Assembly: GCF_024347195.1 (NCBI RefSeq)
Contig: NZ_AP025281.1
Span: 372,001-436,000 of the forward strand
DNA: 64,000 bases
Direction of reading: 5' to 3'
From: Aliamphritea hakodatensis
Lineage (GTDB): Bacteria > Pseudomonadota > Gammaproteobacteria > Pseudomonadales > Balneatricaceae
Shown here piece after piece: positions 1-7,766 of this stretch. Position 1 is the stretch's first letter. Each line of letters opens with the position of its first letter. A model generated the notes under the pieces. That model did not search any database, was not told the origin of the DNA, and worked only from the letters and a program-made list of their open reading frames with translations. Position numbers and translations under genes: made by a program.

Positions 1-2184
1 CCGTAAACGGTTGGCGTTACTGATCACGCTGATGGATGACAGGGCCATGGCAGCACCGGCTACCACCGGGCTGAGCAGAATCCCGGTGAACGGGAACAGC
101 ACACCGGCGGCCACCGGAATGCCCAGCGTGTTATACAGGAAGGCCGCAAACAGGTTTTGTTTGATGTTGCGCAGGGTTGCCCGGGAGATATCCACCGCGT
201 CCGCGATACTGTCTACAGAGCTGTGCAGCAATACCATGTCGGCGCTTTCGATAGCGATATCCGTACCCTGACCGATAGCCAGGCCCACATCTGCGCGGGC
301 CAGTGCCGGTGCATCATTGATGCCGTCTCCGGCCATGGCAACTTTGCAGCCCATCTTCTGGAATGCCACTACCTGTTCAGCTTTGTCTGCGGGCATCAGA
401 CCGGCATAAAAATCATCCAGTTCCAGCGCAGTGGCAACCGCCTGAGCGGTCTGAGGATTGTCTCCGGTCAGCATGATGACTCTTAAACCCTGACTTTGCA
501 GGCGGGCAACGGCTGCCCGGCTGTCTTCACGAATCGGGTCGCTGATACTGATCATACCGGCCAGTTGGTGGTCAACCGCCAGAAATACCGGCGTCTGGGC
601 GCTGTCCATACCCAGGGTCAGACTGTACATCTCTGCCAGTTCAATGCCCAGAGTCTCCATATAGGCTTCATTGCCAAGATGCAACTGGCGGCCGGACTGC
701 TCGCCGGTGACGCCGCGGCCAACAACGGCGCTGAAGTTTTCCACCGGCAGTACTTCGGTCGTATTCGCCTGGCAGATGGCGGCTGCCAGCGGGTGTTCCG
801 AATGCTGTTCCAGTGAGGCGGCCAGTTGCAGTAACTGGCTGTCGTTAATCCCGCGGGTTCTGGTGAGGGTTACCTGGGGTTTTCCTTCCGTCAGGGTGCC
901 GGTTTTATCCAGCATTACCGTATCAACGCCGGCAGCGCTCTGCAGGGTTTTCGCGTTCCGGATCAGGATGCCGTAGTCGGCCGCCTTGGCAATGCCCCGC
1001 ATCACGGCCATCGGCGTGGCGAGCCCCAGTGCGCAGGGGCAGGCGATAACCAGTACCGTGGTGGCGGTAATCAGCATATAGGTGAGCTGAGGCTCAGGGC
1101 CGAACAGATACCAGAGCAGCGCTGTTACCGCGCTGATGACCAGTACTATGGGGACAAAAATCGCAGAGATACTGTCCGCCAGCCGGGCAATTTCCGGTTT
1201 ACTGGCCTGCGCCTGCTGCACCATGTCGATGATTTTGCTGATGACCGTATCAGCGCCTACTTTTTCCGCTTCGATCAGCAGACTACCGGTCTGGTTCAGG
1301 GTGCCGGCGATAACCTGATCGCCGGCGCTTTTGCTGACCGGAACCGGCTCCCCGCTGAGCATGGATTCATCCACCAGACTCTGGCCTTCGACAACCCGGG
1401 CATCCACCGGAATCTGCTCGCCGGGGCGCAGCTGGATATGATCCCCCACCTGAACCTCTTCAAGGAGTACTTCCTGTGGCGAACCTTCACGGATCAGCCG
1501 GACCTGTTTGGGTTGCAGGTTGAGCAGCTTTTCTACTGCGCTGGACGTCTGGCGCTGGCCACGGATTTCGATAGCGTTGCCCAGATTGATCAGGCCGACA
1601 ATCATGGCAGAGGCTTCAAAGTAGACGTGGCGGGAACCGTCAGGAAAGAGGTCAGGAAACATCACCACAGCCATTGAATATAGCCATGCGCTGCCGGTAC
1701 CCAGCGCGACCAGAGAGTCCATGGTGGCACTGCGGTGCTTAAGAGCTTTCCAGCCGCCGGTAAAAAAGTGTCGGCCGGGGAACACCAGTACGGCCAGTGT
1801 CAGCATGCCGACCGCCGCCCAGATCAGCTGATCCTGCATGGTTGTGATGCGCATGCTGTCGGTTAGCCAGCCAATCAGCATCAGCGGCAGGCCCAGACCC
1901 AGCGCCAGTGCGGCACTGCGTAGCCGCAGCCGGTAGGTCTTGTCTTCCTGTTGCTGCAGCAGGGCACGGTATTCAGGGCTGTTCTGATCTACTTTGGCAC
2001 CAAAACCAATGTCTTCGACCGCGTGGATCAGATCCGCTTCACTGATATTACCTTCCACACGCAGACGGCGCTGGGGAAAGTTAACCCTGGCCTGGCTGAC
2101 GCCGGGCGTTTCTGCCAGCCCCCGCTCTATTTTGCCGACACAGCCGGCGCAGCGGACTCCTTCAAGAATAAGGGTGGTAGCCAT
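1..2184 (-). CDS. copA: Copper-exporting P1B-type ATPase CopA, C-terminus outside window
   Basis: Inner-membrane pump that exports Cu(I) from the cytoplasm using ATP. Reading from the ATG at 2184, 728 codons stay open to the left edge, so the extreme C-terminus is missing. The N-terminus has one heavy-metal-associated domain with a CAGC metal site near residue 12. Visible further on are the TGES-like actuator motif (written LSGEPVP), the membrane metal site ACPCALG that defines copper pumps, the phosphorylation motif DKTGTLT, an HP motif (SEHPLA) and the hinge GDGINDAPAL. One metal domain rather than two is a normal bacterial variant. It is divergent from the small Cys-rich gene and cueR, and a CueR-type promoter lies 44 bases upstream of the start. 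Silver transport is also possible. The family call is secure. Confidence 0.95.
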   Translation of the reverse strand, partial: MATTLILEGVRCAGCVGKIERGLAETPGVSQARVNFPQRRLRVEGNISEADLIHAVEDIGFGAKVDQNSPEYRALLQQQEDKTYRLRLRSAALALGLGLPLMLIGWLTDSMRITTMQDQLIWAAVGMLTLAVLVFPGRHFFTGGWKALKHRSATMDSLVALGTGSAWLYSMAVVMFPDLFPDGSRHVYFEASAMIVGLINLGNAIEIRGQRQTSSAVEKLLNLQPKQVRLIREGSPQEVLLEEVQVGDHIQLRPGEQIPVDARVVEGQSLVDESMLSGEPVPVSKSAGDQVIAGTLNQTGSLLIEAEKVGADTVISKIIDMVQQAQASKPEIARLADSISAIFVPIVLVISAVTALLWYLFGPEPQLTYMLITATTVLVIACPCALGLATPMAVMRGIAKAADYGILIRNAKTLQSAAGVDTVMLDKTGTLTEGKPQVTLTRTRGINDSQLLQLAASLEQHSEHPLAAAICQANTTEVLPVENFSAVVGRGVTGEQSGRQLHLGNEAYMETLGIELAEMYSLTLGMDSAQTPVFLAVDHQLAGMISISDPIREDSRAAVARLQSQGLRVIMLTGDNPQTAQAVATALELDDFYAGLMPADKAEQVVAFQKMGCKVAMAGDGINDAPALARADVGLAIGQGTDIAIESADMVLLHSSVDSIADAVDISRATLRNIKQNLFAAFLYNTLGIPVAAGVLFPFTGILLSPVVAGAAMALSSISVISNANRLR

Positions 2185-2227
2185 GTTAATGCTCCGGAGT
2201 TTTTCACTGATGGACTCTTTGGCAGGG

Positions 2228-2258
2228 AGTGTAAAGCTTCCCCCGGGGGGAAGGTCAA
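2228..2258 (-). promoter_or_regulatory. CueR-type copA promoter with 19-bp spacer
   Basis: Read on the minus strand, a -35 TTGACC (2258-2253) is followed after exactly 19 bases by a -10 TACACT (2233-2228). The spacer TTCCCCCCGGGGGAAGCTT holds the dyad CTTCC...GGAAG. An overlong 19-bp spacer with a central dyad is the hallmark of MerR-family activated promoters, and ACCTTCC...GGAAG resembles known CueR sites. It drives copA. A cueR gene 500 bases away supports the call. Confidence 0.88.
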
Positions 2259-2307
2259 GCGAGATATTGAGCTGCATCAAAACCGCAGGGTAATACGGAA
2301 ATTCCCC

Positions 2308-2341
2308 TTGATTTTCCGGCCGGAAGCAACGAATCTATAAA
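2308..2341 (+). promoter_or_regulatory. Candidate promoter with perfect palindrome before the small Cys-rich gene
   Basis: TTGATT at 2308-2313 is followed by the perfect 12-bp palindrome TTCCGGCCGGAA (2314-2325) and an A+T-rich TATAAA (2336-2341), 30 bases before the ATG at 2371. A 19-bp spacer would use ATCTAT (2333-2338) as the -10. The GGAAG half resembles the copA site, so a second CueR-controlled promoter is conceivable, but the dyad is not centred in the spacer. Confidence 0.35.
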
Positions 2342-2370
2342 AGAAACAGCATAACTGAAATTGCTTTCAG

Positions 2371-2724
2371 ATGATTAAATCCATACATAACAGCTTTATA
2401 TCACAACGCCACTGGCTGCTGATGTTGCTGACACTGATATTCCTGACGGGTCAGTGGCTGGCAACGGTACAGCCGGTGTCTGCTGCTGTGCCTGTGACAG
2501 GCATAGCAATGGAGGTGAGCGACTGTGATGGCAGCTGCGGGCATGAGACCGCTGACTACTGTGACAGCATCTGTGCGATGGGCACGGGGTGCTCACCACA
2601 GATCGGGGGAAACACAGTACTGGCGTTGTCCCGGGCCGGGTTTGTGCGGGTTGATTATCAGACAAGCTATCAGTTTCGGTATGCTGAACCTATCTATCAT
2701 CCTCCCATACAGATCCATACATAG
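2371..2724 (+). CDS. Small secreted Cys-rich protein of the copper locus, function unknown
   Basis: A 117-residue protein with a clear N-terminal hydrophobic segment ending in an Ala-type cleavage site (about residues 16-39), so probably exported to the periplasm. After the signal come six cysteines within about 35 residues (DCDGSC, DYCDSIC and GTGC), which suggest disulfides or metal binding. The C-terminus is His/Pro-containing and polar. No known family is recognised with confidence; small DUF2946-like proteins near copper genes are a possible comparison. It lies between divergent copA and the codirectional cueR, with 33 bases to cueR, so it may be cotranscribed with the regulator. The Shine-Dalgarno sequence is weak. 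A copper-binding role is inferred from context only. Confidence 0.7.
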   Translation: MIKSIHNSFISQRHWLLMLLTLIFLTGQWLATVQPVSAAVPVTGIAMEVSDCDGSCGHETADYCDSICAMGTGCSPQIGGNTVLALSRAGFVRVDYQTSYQFRYAEPIYHPPIQIHT

Positions 2725-2757
2725 ACTCGTTAATTTTTTGTTTGTGGATACTGATGT

Positions 2758-3153
2758 ATGAATATTTCTCAGGCCGCAGCGGCCACCGGACTTAGCGCCA
2801 AGACAATCCGTTACTACGAACAGCAGGGTGTCGTTGCACCCGCTGAGCGTTCTGATAACGGTTACCGGACGTACTCGCCGGCACACATTGATGAACTGAA
2901 GTTTATCAAACGGACCCGCAGTCTCGGGTTCTCGCTGGAAGAGGGCCGTGACTTGCTGCGCCTTGCTCAGGATCCCAACCGCACCAGTGCACAGGTAAAA
3001 AGCAAAGCACTGGAGCACATTGAAAAGATCACCGAGCAGATCGAAGCATTAGAAGCAATGCGCGATGCTTTACTGCCGATTGTTGAACAGTGTCAGGGCG
3101 ATGAATCCGTTGAATGCCCGATTATTGATCAGTTGAGTGGTCGTACCCAGTAA
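2758..3153 (+). CDS. cueR: MerR-family copper-responsive regulator CueR
   Basis: Dimeric activator that senses Cu(I)/Ag(I) and untwists promoters with 19-bp spacers. The 131-residue protein has the MerR winged helix (residues 1-70, with KTIRYYEQQGVV), a long dimerisation helix, and the C-terminal metal loop in which two cysteines are separated by seven residues (EQCQGDESVECPII). That loop, followed by PIIDQL, is the CueR signature and separates it from ZntR, MerR and SoxR. The length is usual for CueR. A matching promoter is present upstream of copA on the other strand. The start ATG follows a weak ribosome site, and the next gene (DUF411) is 41 bases downstream. Confidence 0.93.
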   Translation: MNISQAAAATGLSAKTIRYYEQQGVVAPAERSDNGYRTYSPAHIDELKFIKRTRSLGFSLEEGRDLLRLAQDPNRTSAQVKSKALEHIEKITEQIEALEAMRDALLPIVEQCQGDESVECPIIDQLSGRTQ

Positions 3154-3194
3154 CAGATTTTCCGGTATATTTTCATACCTGATCTGGAGTGATG

Positions 3195-3704
3195 ATGAAG
3201 AATTTTTTTCGGGCCGGCCAGCGTGCAGCCCTGATGTTTGTAACTGTTTTAATGAGTGTGTCCTTTACTGCTGTGACTCAGGCGGCGGACCCTTTCTGGA
3301 AAGAAAGTACCGATAATACGGCGTATCCGATAACGGTTTACCGCAGTACTACCTGCGGTTGCTGTAAAGACTGGGTAGACCATCTGAAGGACCATAACTT
3401 CAAAGTGAAGGAAATCACCGATTCAGAAATGAATACGGTGAAAAAGGCCTTCGGTGTGCCGCAAAATCTGGCGTCCTGCCACACGGCATCCATCAACGGT
3501 AAGATCGTTGAGGGACACGTGCCGGCTCAGGACATCAAACGGATGCTGGAAACCGATAATGATATCCGCCTGCTGACGGTGCCGGGCATGGCTTCCGGTA
3601 CACCGGGTATGGATATGGACGGTGCTGAAAAGCATGACTTCAGAGTCTACGCTGTCAAAACCAACGGTGATCAGTCTGTCTTTAACACCTATACGGATTA
3701 CTGA
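3195..3704 (+). CDS. DUF411 periplasmic metal-binding protein
   Basis: Member of the DUF411 family often found beside copper resistance genes. An N-terminal signal peptide (to about residue 30, ending TQAAD) points to the periplasm. The family motif CGCCKDW is present after VYRSTT, with a further Cys in LASCHTA and the conserved VEGHVPAQDI segment; the Met-rich tail (PGMASGTPGMDMDG) could also bind Cu(I). ATGs at 3192 and 3195 are both possible; 3195 sits five bases from the GGAG at 3186-3189, and the upstream GTG at 3189 overlaps that site and is unlikely. It probably belongs to the copper regulon with cueR, but no separate operator was seen. The biochemical role of the family is unsettled. 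Confidence 0.9.
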   Translation: MKNFFRAGQRAALMFVTVLMSVSFTAVTQAADPFWKESTDNTAYPITVYRSTTCGCCKDWVDHLKDHNFKVKEITDSEMNTVKKAFGVPQNLASCHTASINGKIVEGHVPAQDIKRMLETDNDIRLLTVPGMASGTPGMDMDGAEKHDFRVYAVKTNGDQSVFNTYTDY

Positions 3705-3734
3705 TCCGGCATAACCCCCTCCTTTTCCATGGTT

Positions 3735-3755
3735 GCCGCCTCGCTTGCAGGCGGC
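3735..3755 (+). terminator. Weak hairpin after the copper operon
   Basis: GCCGCC and GGCGGC arms (3735-3740, 3750-3755) with a nine-base loop lie 30 bases after the DUF411 stop. There is no T run, so termination is only suggested. Confidence 0.3.
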
Positions 3756-3795
3756 GTATCATGGTCTGAACTGACATGAATCAGGCCGGAAACTG

Positions 3796-4404
3796 ATGGA
3801 AAATTACCTGTTTTTTATACTCATTGCGGCGGCCGTAATCGCCAGCCCCGGGCCGGGCATTGTGCTGACGCTGAAAAATACCCTGCAGTATGATTTTAAA
3901 GGGGCTTTTCCTGGGATCGCCGGTGTGGCGCTGGGCATGTTGCTGATTGCGGTTTTGTCGGCGGCGGGTCTGGGCCTGTTACTGACCACCTCCGCACTGG
4001 CATTTACGGTGCTTAAATATCTGGGAGCCGCTTATCTTATTTATCTGGGTATTAAACTGTGGCGCAGCAGTGGCCAGGTGGCGGATTTGTCTGTCGGACG
4101 TCGCAGTTCTGTGCGCAGCCGTTTTTTTGAAGGCCTGGGGATCACGGCGCTCAATCCCAAACCGATCGTGTTTTTCCTGTCGCTGTTTCCGCAGTTTATT
4201 GACCCGGCAGCAGCCTATATACCGCAATTTGCTTTGCTGGCGCTGACTTTTAGCGCTTTGGTGGTAGTTATACACTGTGGCTATGCTGCAACTGCTACTC
4301 TGGCCCGTGATAAACTGCGTACACCCAGAGGCAGTGAAGTTATCAACAAAGTGAGCGGGGGAGTATTTGTATGTTTTGGCTTAGCTCTGACATCAAGCAA
4401 GTAA
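3796..4404 (+). CDS. LysE/RhtB-family amino-acid exporter
   Basis: An inner-membrane exporter of the LysE superfamily, which usually expels amino acids or their derivatives. The 202-residue protein has about six hydrophobic segments and the family hallmark near the N-terminus (ASPGPGIVLTL, around residues 16-26), plus GAAYLIYLGIKLWR and the NPKPIVFFLSLFPQF segment. The substrate cannot be told from sequence. Its end overlaps the next small gene by 34 bases, suggesting coupled translation. Confidence 0.88.
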   Translation: MENYLFFILIAAAVIASPGPGIVLTLKNTLQYDFKGAFPGIAGVALGMLLIAVLSAAGLGLLLTTSALAFTVLKYLGAAYLIYLGIKLWRSSGQVADLSVGRRSSVRSRFFEGLGITALNPKPIVFFLSLFPQFIDPAAAYIPQFALLALTFSALVVVIHCGYAATATLARDKLRTPRGSEVINKVSGGVFVCFGLALTSSK

Positions 4405-4622
4405 GTATTAAGAACGTTGCTATCGGTATTTTTCTGCTGATTCTGGCGGGATACGGGTATTTTGGCGACGGCTCAGGCTTGTTGCCGGAACTGAATGACA
4501 AGCAGAACATGCTGATCATTGCCGCGATCGGGCTTGGCAGCGTGTTTTACGGTGTGAAAGACTACTTTTTCTATAAACCTGAAGAAGAACCGGAAGACGG
4601 TCAGGATTCGAAAGGGAAATAA
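4371..4622 (+). CDS. Small two-helix membrane protein, unknown
   Basis: An 83-residue protein with two hydrophobic stretches (about residues 15-31 and 45-60) and a charged acidic tail (PEEEPEDGQDSKGK). The ATG at 4371 follows a good GGGGGAG site and lies inside the end of the LysE-type exporter gene in another frame, so the two are probably translationally coupled. No family was recognised. Clean hydrophobic pattern and ribosome site support it being real. Confidence 0.65.
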   Translation: MFWLSSDIKQVSIKNVAIGIFLLILAGYGYFGDGSGLLPELNDKQNMLIIAAIGLGSVFYGVKDYFFYKPEEEPEDGQDSKGK

Positions 4623-4634
4623 TGTCTGTGAATA

Positions 4635-4663
4635 ACAGGTGACGCCTGAAATGCATCACCTGT
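4635..4663. terminator. Hairpin between convergent genes
   Basis: ACAGGTGA (4635-4642) pairs with TCACCTGT (4656-4663) between the convergent small membrane protein and the thiamine-binding-type gene. No T tract is present on either side, so it may act as a weak bidirectional stop. Confidence 0.35.
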
Positions 4664-4685
4664 CACTCTGACAGGACAGTGTGTC

Positions 4686-4982
4686 TTACAGCTTCTCGTT
4701 AACGCTGTCGATTTTGTCCTGAATAGTCTGTGCCTTGTCGGTACGGGTACCCAGTTTCATGTGGCTGGTGATACGTACTGCACCCATCTCGTGAAGATCT
4801 TCATGGCAACGCTTAACGGCGGCCAGCACATCATCCCACTCGCCTTCAACGTTAGTGCCGTAGCTGTGCATCTGGTGGCTCAGGCCAGCTTCCTGAAAAA
4901 TTTTCTGGCAGTGTGCCACGTACGGTGAAACGGATATGCCAACGCCACCCGGAGACACCATGATATCCATGATTACGAACAT
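4686..4982 (-). CDS. MTH1187/YqgV-type thiamine-binding protein
   Basis: A 98-residue cytoplasmic protein of the MTH1187/DUF77 family (ferredoxin-like fold, reported to bind thiamine-like molecules or act as a small regulatory subunit). Typical segments are VIMDIMVSPGG at the start, the SHQMHSYGTNVEGEWDDV block, and HEMGAVRITSHMKLGTRTDK. The open frame extends upstream to 5150, but that extension is not conserved-looking; the ATG at 4982 has an AGAGG site nine bases before it. It is divergent from the aldehyde dehydrogenase gene, with a large inverted repeat between them. Confidence 0.88.
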   Translation of the reverse strand: MFVIMDIMVSPGGVGISVSPYVAHCQKIFQEAGLSHQMHSYGTNVEGEWDDVLAAVKRCHEDLHEMGAVRITSHMKLGTRTDKAQTIQDKIDSVNEKL

Positions 4983-5103
4983 GTTAATTCCTCTCAGATT
5001 CAGTGATACCGGGCATAATAGCACTGCCGGGTAAGGACAGAAAATCACCCTATTTAGTCTAATGCAGCGATTCGCAAAGGTATACTGAATGATTTTTAAG
5101 TGA

Positions 5104-5144
5104 TTAATATTTTCTTCAAAATCTTTGTTTGTTGAAAATATTAA
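5104..5144. repeat. Large A+T-rich inverted repeat in divergent promoter region
   Basis: TTAATATTTTC (5104-5114) and GAAAATATTAA (5134-5144) are perfect 11-base inverted arms. After a two-base mismatch, CAAA (5117-5120) and TTTG (5128-5131) extend the dyad toward a seven-base centre. It lies between the divergent thiamine-binding and aldehyde dehydrogenase genes, about 120 bases from one start and 130 from the other. An operator for a dimeric regulator or a cruciform are the simplest readings. Confidence 0.6.
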
Positions 5145-5176
5145 CAGCAAATGGCGTATTATTTTGTGTTTTTGGC

Positions 5177-5205
5177 TTGTCTGTTGAAGGTTGCTTCTCT
5201 ATGAT
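5177..5205 (+). promoter_or_regulatory. Candidate sigma-70 promoter of the aldehyde dehydrogenase gene
   Basis: TTGTCT (5177-5182) and TATGAT (5200-5205) are separated by 17 bases, 68 bases before the start codon. The perfect AGGGGCCCCT palindrome (5228-5237) would lie in the leader or over the early transcript and might be an operator. Confidence 0.5.
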
Positions 5206-5272
5206 CTGTGGCAATCATTATTAAAAGAGGGGCCCCTGACGACAGGTCAACACCCCGATAGGAGTATCTGCC

Positions 5273-6700
5273 ATGTTGCATAAACGCGATTTTTACATCA
5301 ACGGTGCCTGGGTGGCGCCCAGCCAGGCGAATGACTGTGAGGTCATTAACCCGGCGACTGCTGAGCCCTGTGCGGTTATTTCGCTGGGCAGCCAGGCGGA
5401 TACTGATGCGGCGGTTGCGGCTGCACGTCAGGCCTTCGACAGCTGGTCTGAAACCCCGAAAGAAGAACGCCTGAACCTGCTTAAGGCATTGTTGCGTGAA
5501 TACGAAAAGCGTAACGATGATATGGCGGCGGCGATTTCCATGGAAATGGGCGCGCCGATTGATCTGGCTACCCGCGCGCAGGCCGGGTCAGGCAGTGAAC
5601 ACATTGAAGGTTTCATCGAAGCATTTGAAAGCTTTGAGTTTGAAAAGCCGATGGGCAATAACGAACAGCTGATTCACGAGCCGATTGGTGTGTGCGGCAT
5701 GATTACGCCGTGGAACTGGCCGATGAATCAGGTCACCCTGAAAGTCATTCCTGCGCTGGCGGTTGGCTGTACTGTGGTACTGAAGCCTTCCGAGGTAGCG
5801 CCGTTGTCATCCATTGTATTTGCTGAAATGGTGGACGCGGCAGGTTTCCCGCCGGGTGTCTTTAACATGGTGAACGGCGACGGTGTCGGCGTTGGCAGTC
5901 AGTTGTCCGGCCATCCGGATGTGGACATGCTGTCATTTACAGGATCGACCCGCGCAGGCGCGCTGATCAGTAAAGCCGCAGCAGATACTGTGAAGCGGGT
6001 GACGCTGGAACTGGGCGGTAAAGGTGCCAACATCGTCTTTGCTGATGCCGATGCCAAAGCGGTGAAACGCGGTACCTTCCATTGCTTCAACAACACCGGA
6101 CAGTCCTGTAACGCACCGACCCGGATGCTGGTGGAGCGTTCGGTATACGATCAGGCGGTGGCAGAGGCCACTGCGGCAGCTGCGGCCACTGAGATTGCCG
6201 ATCCGGCATTGCCGGGTAAGCACATTGGCCCGGTGGTCAGTGAAATGCAGTACAACAAAATTCAGGAGCTGATTCAGGTCGGCATTGATGAAGGTGCCCG
6301 GTTGATTGCCGGCGGTACTGGCAAGCCTGAAGGTCTGGAGCAGGGGTACTTTGTAAAACCGACGATCTTTGCCGATGTGAATAATGACATGCGCATTGCC
6401 CGGGAAGAAGTGTTCGGGCCGGTACTGACGATGATTCCGTTCGATACGGAAGAGGAAGCCATCCGCATTGCCAACGATACGGATTACGGTCTGACCAACT
6501 ATATTCAGACGCAGGACCCGGAAAGGGCCAAGCGGGTAGCCCGTAAACTGCGCAGCGGTATGGTGCGGGTCAACGGCATTGATTCAGCCGGCGCATCCCC
6601 TTTCGGTGGATACAAGCAATCCGGTAATGGCCGTGAAGGCGGTGTATGGGGGCTGGAAGACTTCCTTGAAGTTAAACACATTACCGACTGGCAGAGCTGA
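5273..6700 (+). CDS. NAD(P)-dependent aldehyde dehydrogenase
   Basis: A 475-residue soluble enzyme of the aldehyde dehydrogenase superfamily, oxidising an aldehyde to the acid. Catalytic residues are visible: Asn148 in ITPWNWP, Lys171 in VVLKPSE, Glu246 in LELGGKG and the nucleophile Cys279 in NTGQSCNAPTR; EEVFGPVL and the C-terminal PFGGYKQSGNGRE are also present. Length is normal for the family. GGAG eight bases upstream fixes the start. It is monocistronic: a strong terminator follows and no gene overlaps it. The substrate is not determined; the closest general group is the aminobutyraldehyde/short aliphatic type. Confidence 0.93.
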   Translation: MLHKRDFYINGAWVAPSQANDCEVINPATAEPCAVISLGSQADTDAAVAAARQAFDSWSETPKEERLNLLKALLREYEKRNDDMAAAISMEMGAPIDLATRAQAGSGSEHIEGFIEAFESFEFEKPMGNNEQLIHEPIGVCGMITPWNWPMNQVTLKVIPALAVGCTVVLKPSEVAPLSSIVFAEMVDAAGFPPGVFNMVNGDGVGVGSQLSGHPDVDMLSFTGSTRAGALISKAAADTVKRVTLELGGKGANIVFADADAKAVKRGTFHCFNNTGQSCNAPTRMLVERSVYDQAVAEATAAAAATEIADPALPGKHIGPVVSEMQYNKIQELIQVGIDEGARLIAGGTGKPEGLEQGYFVKPTIFADVNNDMRIAREEVFGPVLTMIPFDTEEEAIRIANDTDYGLTNYIQTQDPERAKRVARKLRSGMVRVNGIDSAGASPFGGYKQSGNGREGGVWGLEDFLEVKHITDWQS

Positions 6701-6723
6701 TAAAGTTGACTGACCGGATTTAG

Positions 6724-6753
6724 AAATACCCCGCCAGTGCGGGGTATTTTTTT
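6724..6753 (+). terminator. Rho-independent terminator
   Basis: AAATACCCCGC and GCGGGGTATTT flank a CAGT tetraloop (6724-6749) and are followed by more T residues. It ends the aldehyde dehydrogenase transcript, so the next oxygenase gene needs its own promoter. Confidence 0.93.
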
Positions 6754-6884
6754 GTCTGAAAGATCGGGATATCGGTTTTTTCGATGGCTGCCTGCAAGAA
6801 AAGTCTGTTGTCCGTCCGGCAGTGATGTGCGATGTGTATATCAAGGGCTGTATCAGGGTGAACTGATTTACCGGAGGCAGAATG

Positions 6885-7745
6885 ATGTCTGACTTAACCG
6901 CGCAACAGATAATTGATCATCAGCGTTATCCCATTGCTGATCTGAACAGCCCGCTCAGGGCAGATCTGATCAGTAATATTCAGGCTGATCTTGCCAAAGA
7001 TGGCTGTGCAGTCATTAAAAACTTCCTCAGTGAGCAGGGCTTGCAGGATATGCTGAATGAAGCACTGGCCCGTAAGGATCAGGCCTATTATTCGGCGAAG
7101 AAACACTGCAACGTGTATCTGGGTGACGGCGACGACAGCCTGCCGGCGGACCATCCGCGGAACGTCTTTCTGCCCCGTACCAATGGTTTTATCACCGCGG
7201 ATTTACTGACTGAGGATACCGCTGCCCGGATTCTGTATCACTGGCAGCCGCTGGCGGCCTTTCTGGCGGACTGCCTGGGGAAACCGGAACTGTTCATTTA
7301 TGAAGATCCGGTCTCCAATATGATTGTGAATCTGGGCAAACCCGGCCAGCAGTTCAACTGGCATTACGATACCAATGAATTCACCATCACCATGCTGCTT
7401 AAGCCCGCCCTGTCCGGTGGCCATTTCGAATACGTGCCGAACCTGCGAACTCCGCAGGATGAGTGCTATGACGAGGTGAGAAAGGTACTCAGTGGCGACC
7501 GCAGCCGGATCACCCGGCTGGAACTGAATGCCGGTGATCTGCAGTTTTTTCTGGGGCGCTTTTCACTGCATCAGGTCACTGAGAATACCGGTGATGATGA
7601 CCGTTTACTGCTGATTATGTCGTTCACTGAGAAACCGGGGGTGATTGGCAGCCTGTACCGGGTGAAAGATCTGTACGGTAAGGTGACTGACGCCCATTAC
7701 GAAAATGAGCGTCAGCGGGTCAGGGCAGACGAATTGCTGGACTGA
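6885..7745 (+). CDS. 2OG-Fe(II) oxygenase resembling the BesD/HalD family, hydroxylase type
   Basis: A 286-residue protein with a cupin-type non-heme iron centre. Counting from the ATG at 6882 (one residue earlier), His161 and Asp163 (NWHYDTNEF) and His230 (FSLHQV) make the facial triad, and Arg241 would hold 2-oxoglutarate. The arrangement and length resemble the free-amino-acid halogenase/hydroxylase family, but halogenases replace the Asp by Gly, so hydroxylation is expected here. The start at 6885 is seven bases from GGAGG (6873-6877), while 6882 is only four. A distant paralogue is found at 55345-56196. It stands alone after a terminator; substrate unknown. Confidence 0.82.
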   Translation: MSDLTAQQIIDHQRYPIADLNSPLRADLISNIQADLAKDGCAVIKNFLSEQGLQDMLNEALARKDQAYYSAKKHCNVYLGDGDDSLPADHPRNVFLPRTNGFITADLLTEDTAARILYHWQPLAAFLADCLGKPELFIYEDPVSNMIVNLGKPGQQFNWHYDTNEFTITMLLKPALSGGHFEYVPNLRTPQDECYDEVRKVLSGDRSRITRLELNAGDLQFFLGRFSLHQVTENTGDDDRLLLIMSFTEKPGVIGSLYRVKDLYGKVTDAHYENERQRVRADELLD

Positions 7746-7766
7746 AAGCCCGTCAGCATGTCCGGC

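Noticed and set aside
4983..5150. N-terminal extension of the thiamine-binding-type frame and a possible TPP riboswitch
   Set aside because: The extension is unlike the family and a good ribosome site precedes the ATG at 4982. The leader contains CTGAGAGG but none of the other TPP riboswitch elements.
6885..7745. Reading the BesD/HalD-like proteins as halogenases
   Set aside because: Both copies keep the Asp of the iron triad (HYD), whereas halogenases of this family have Gly there to make room for chloride.
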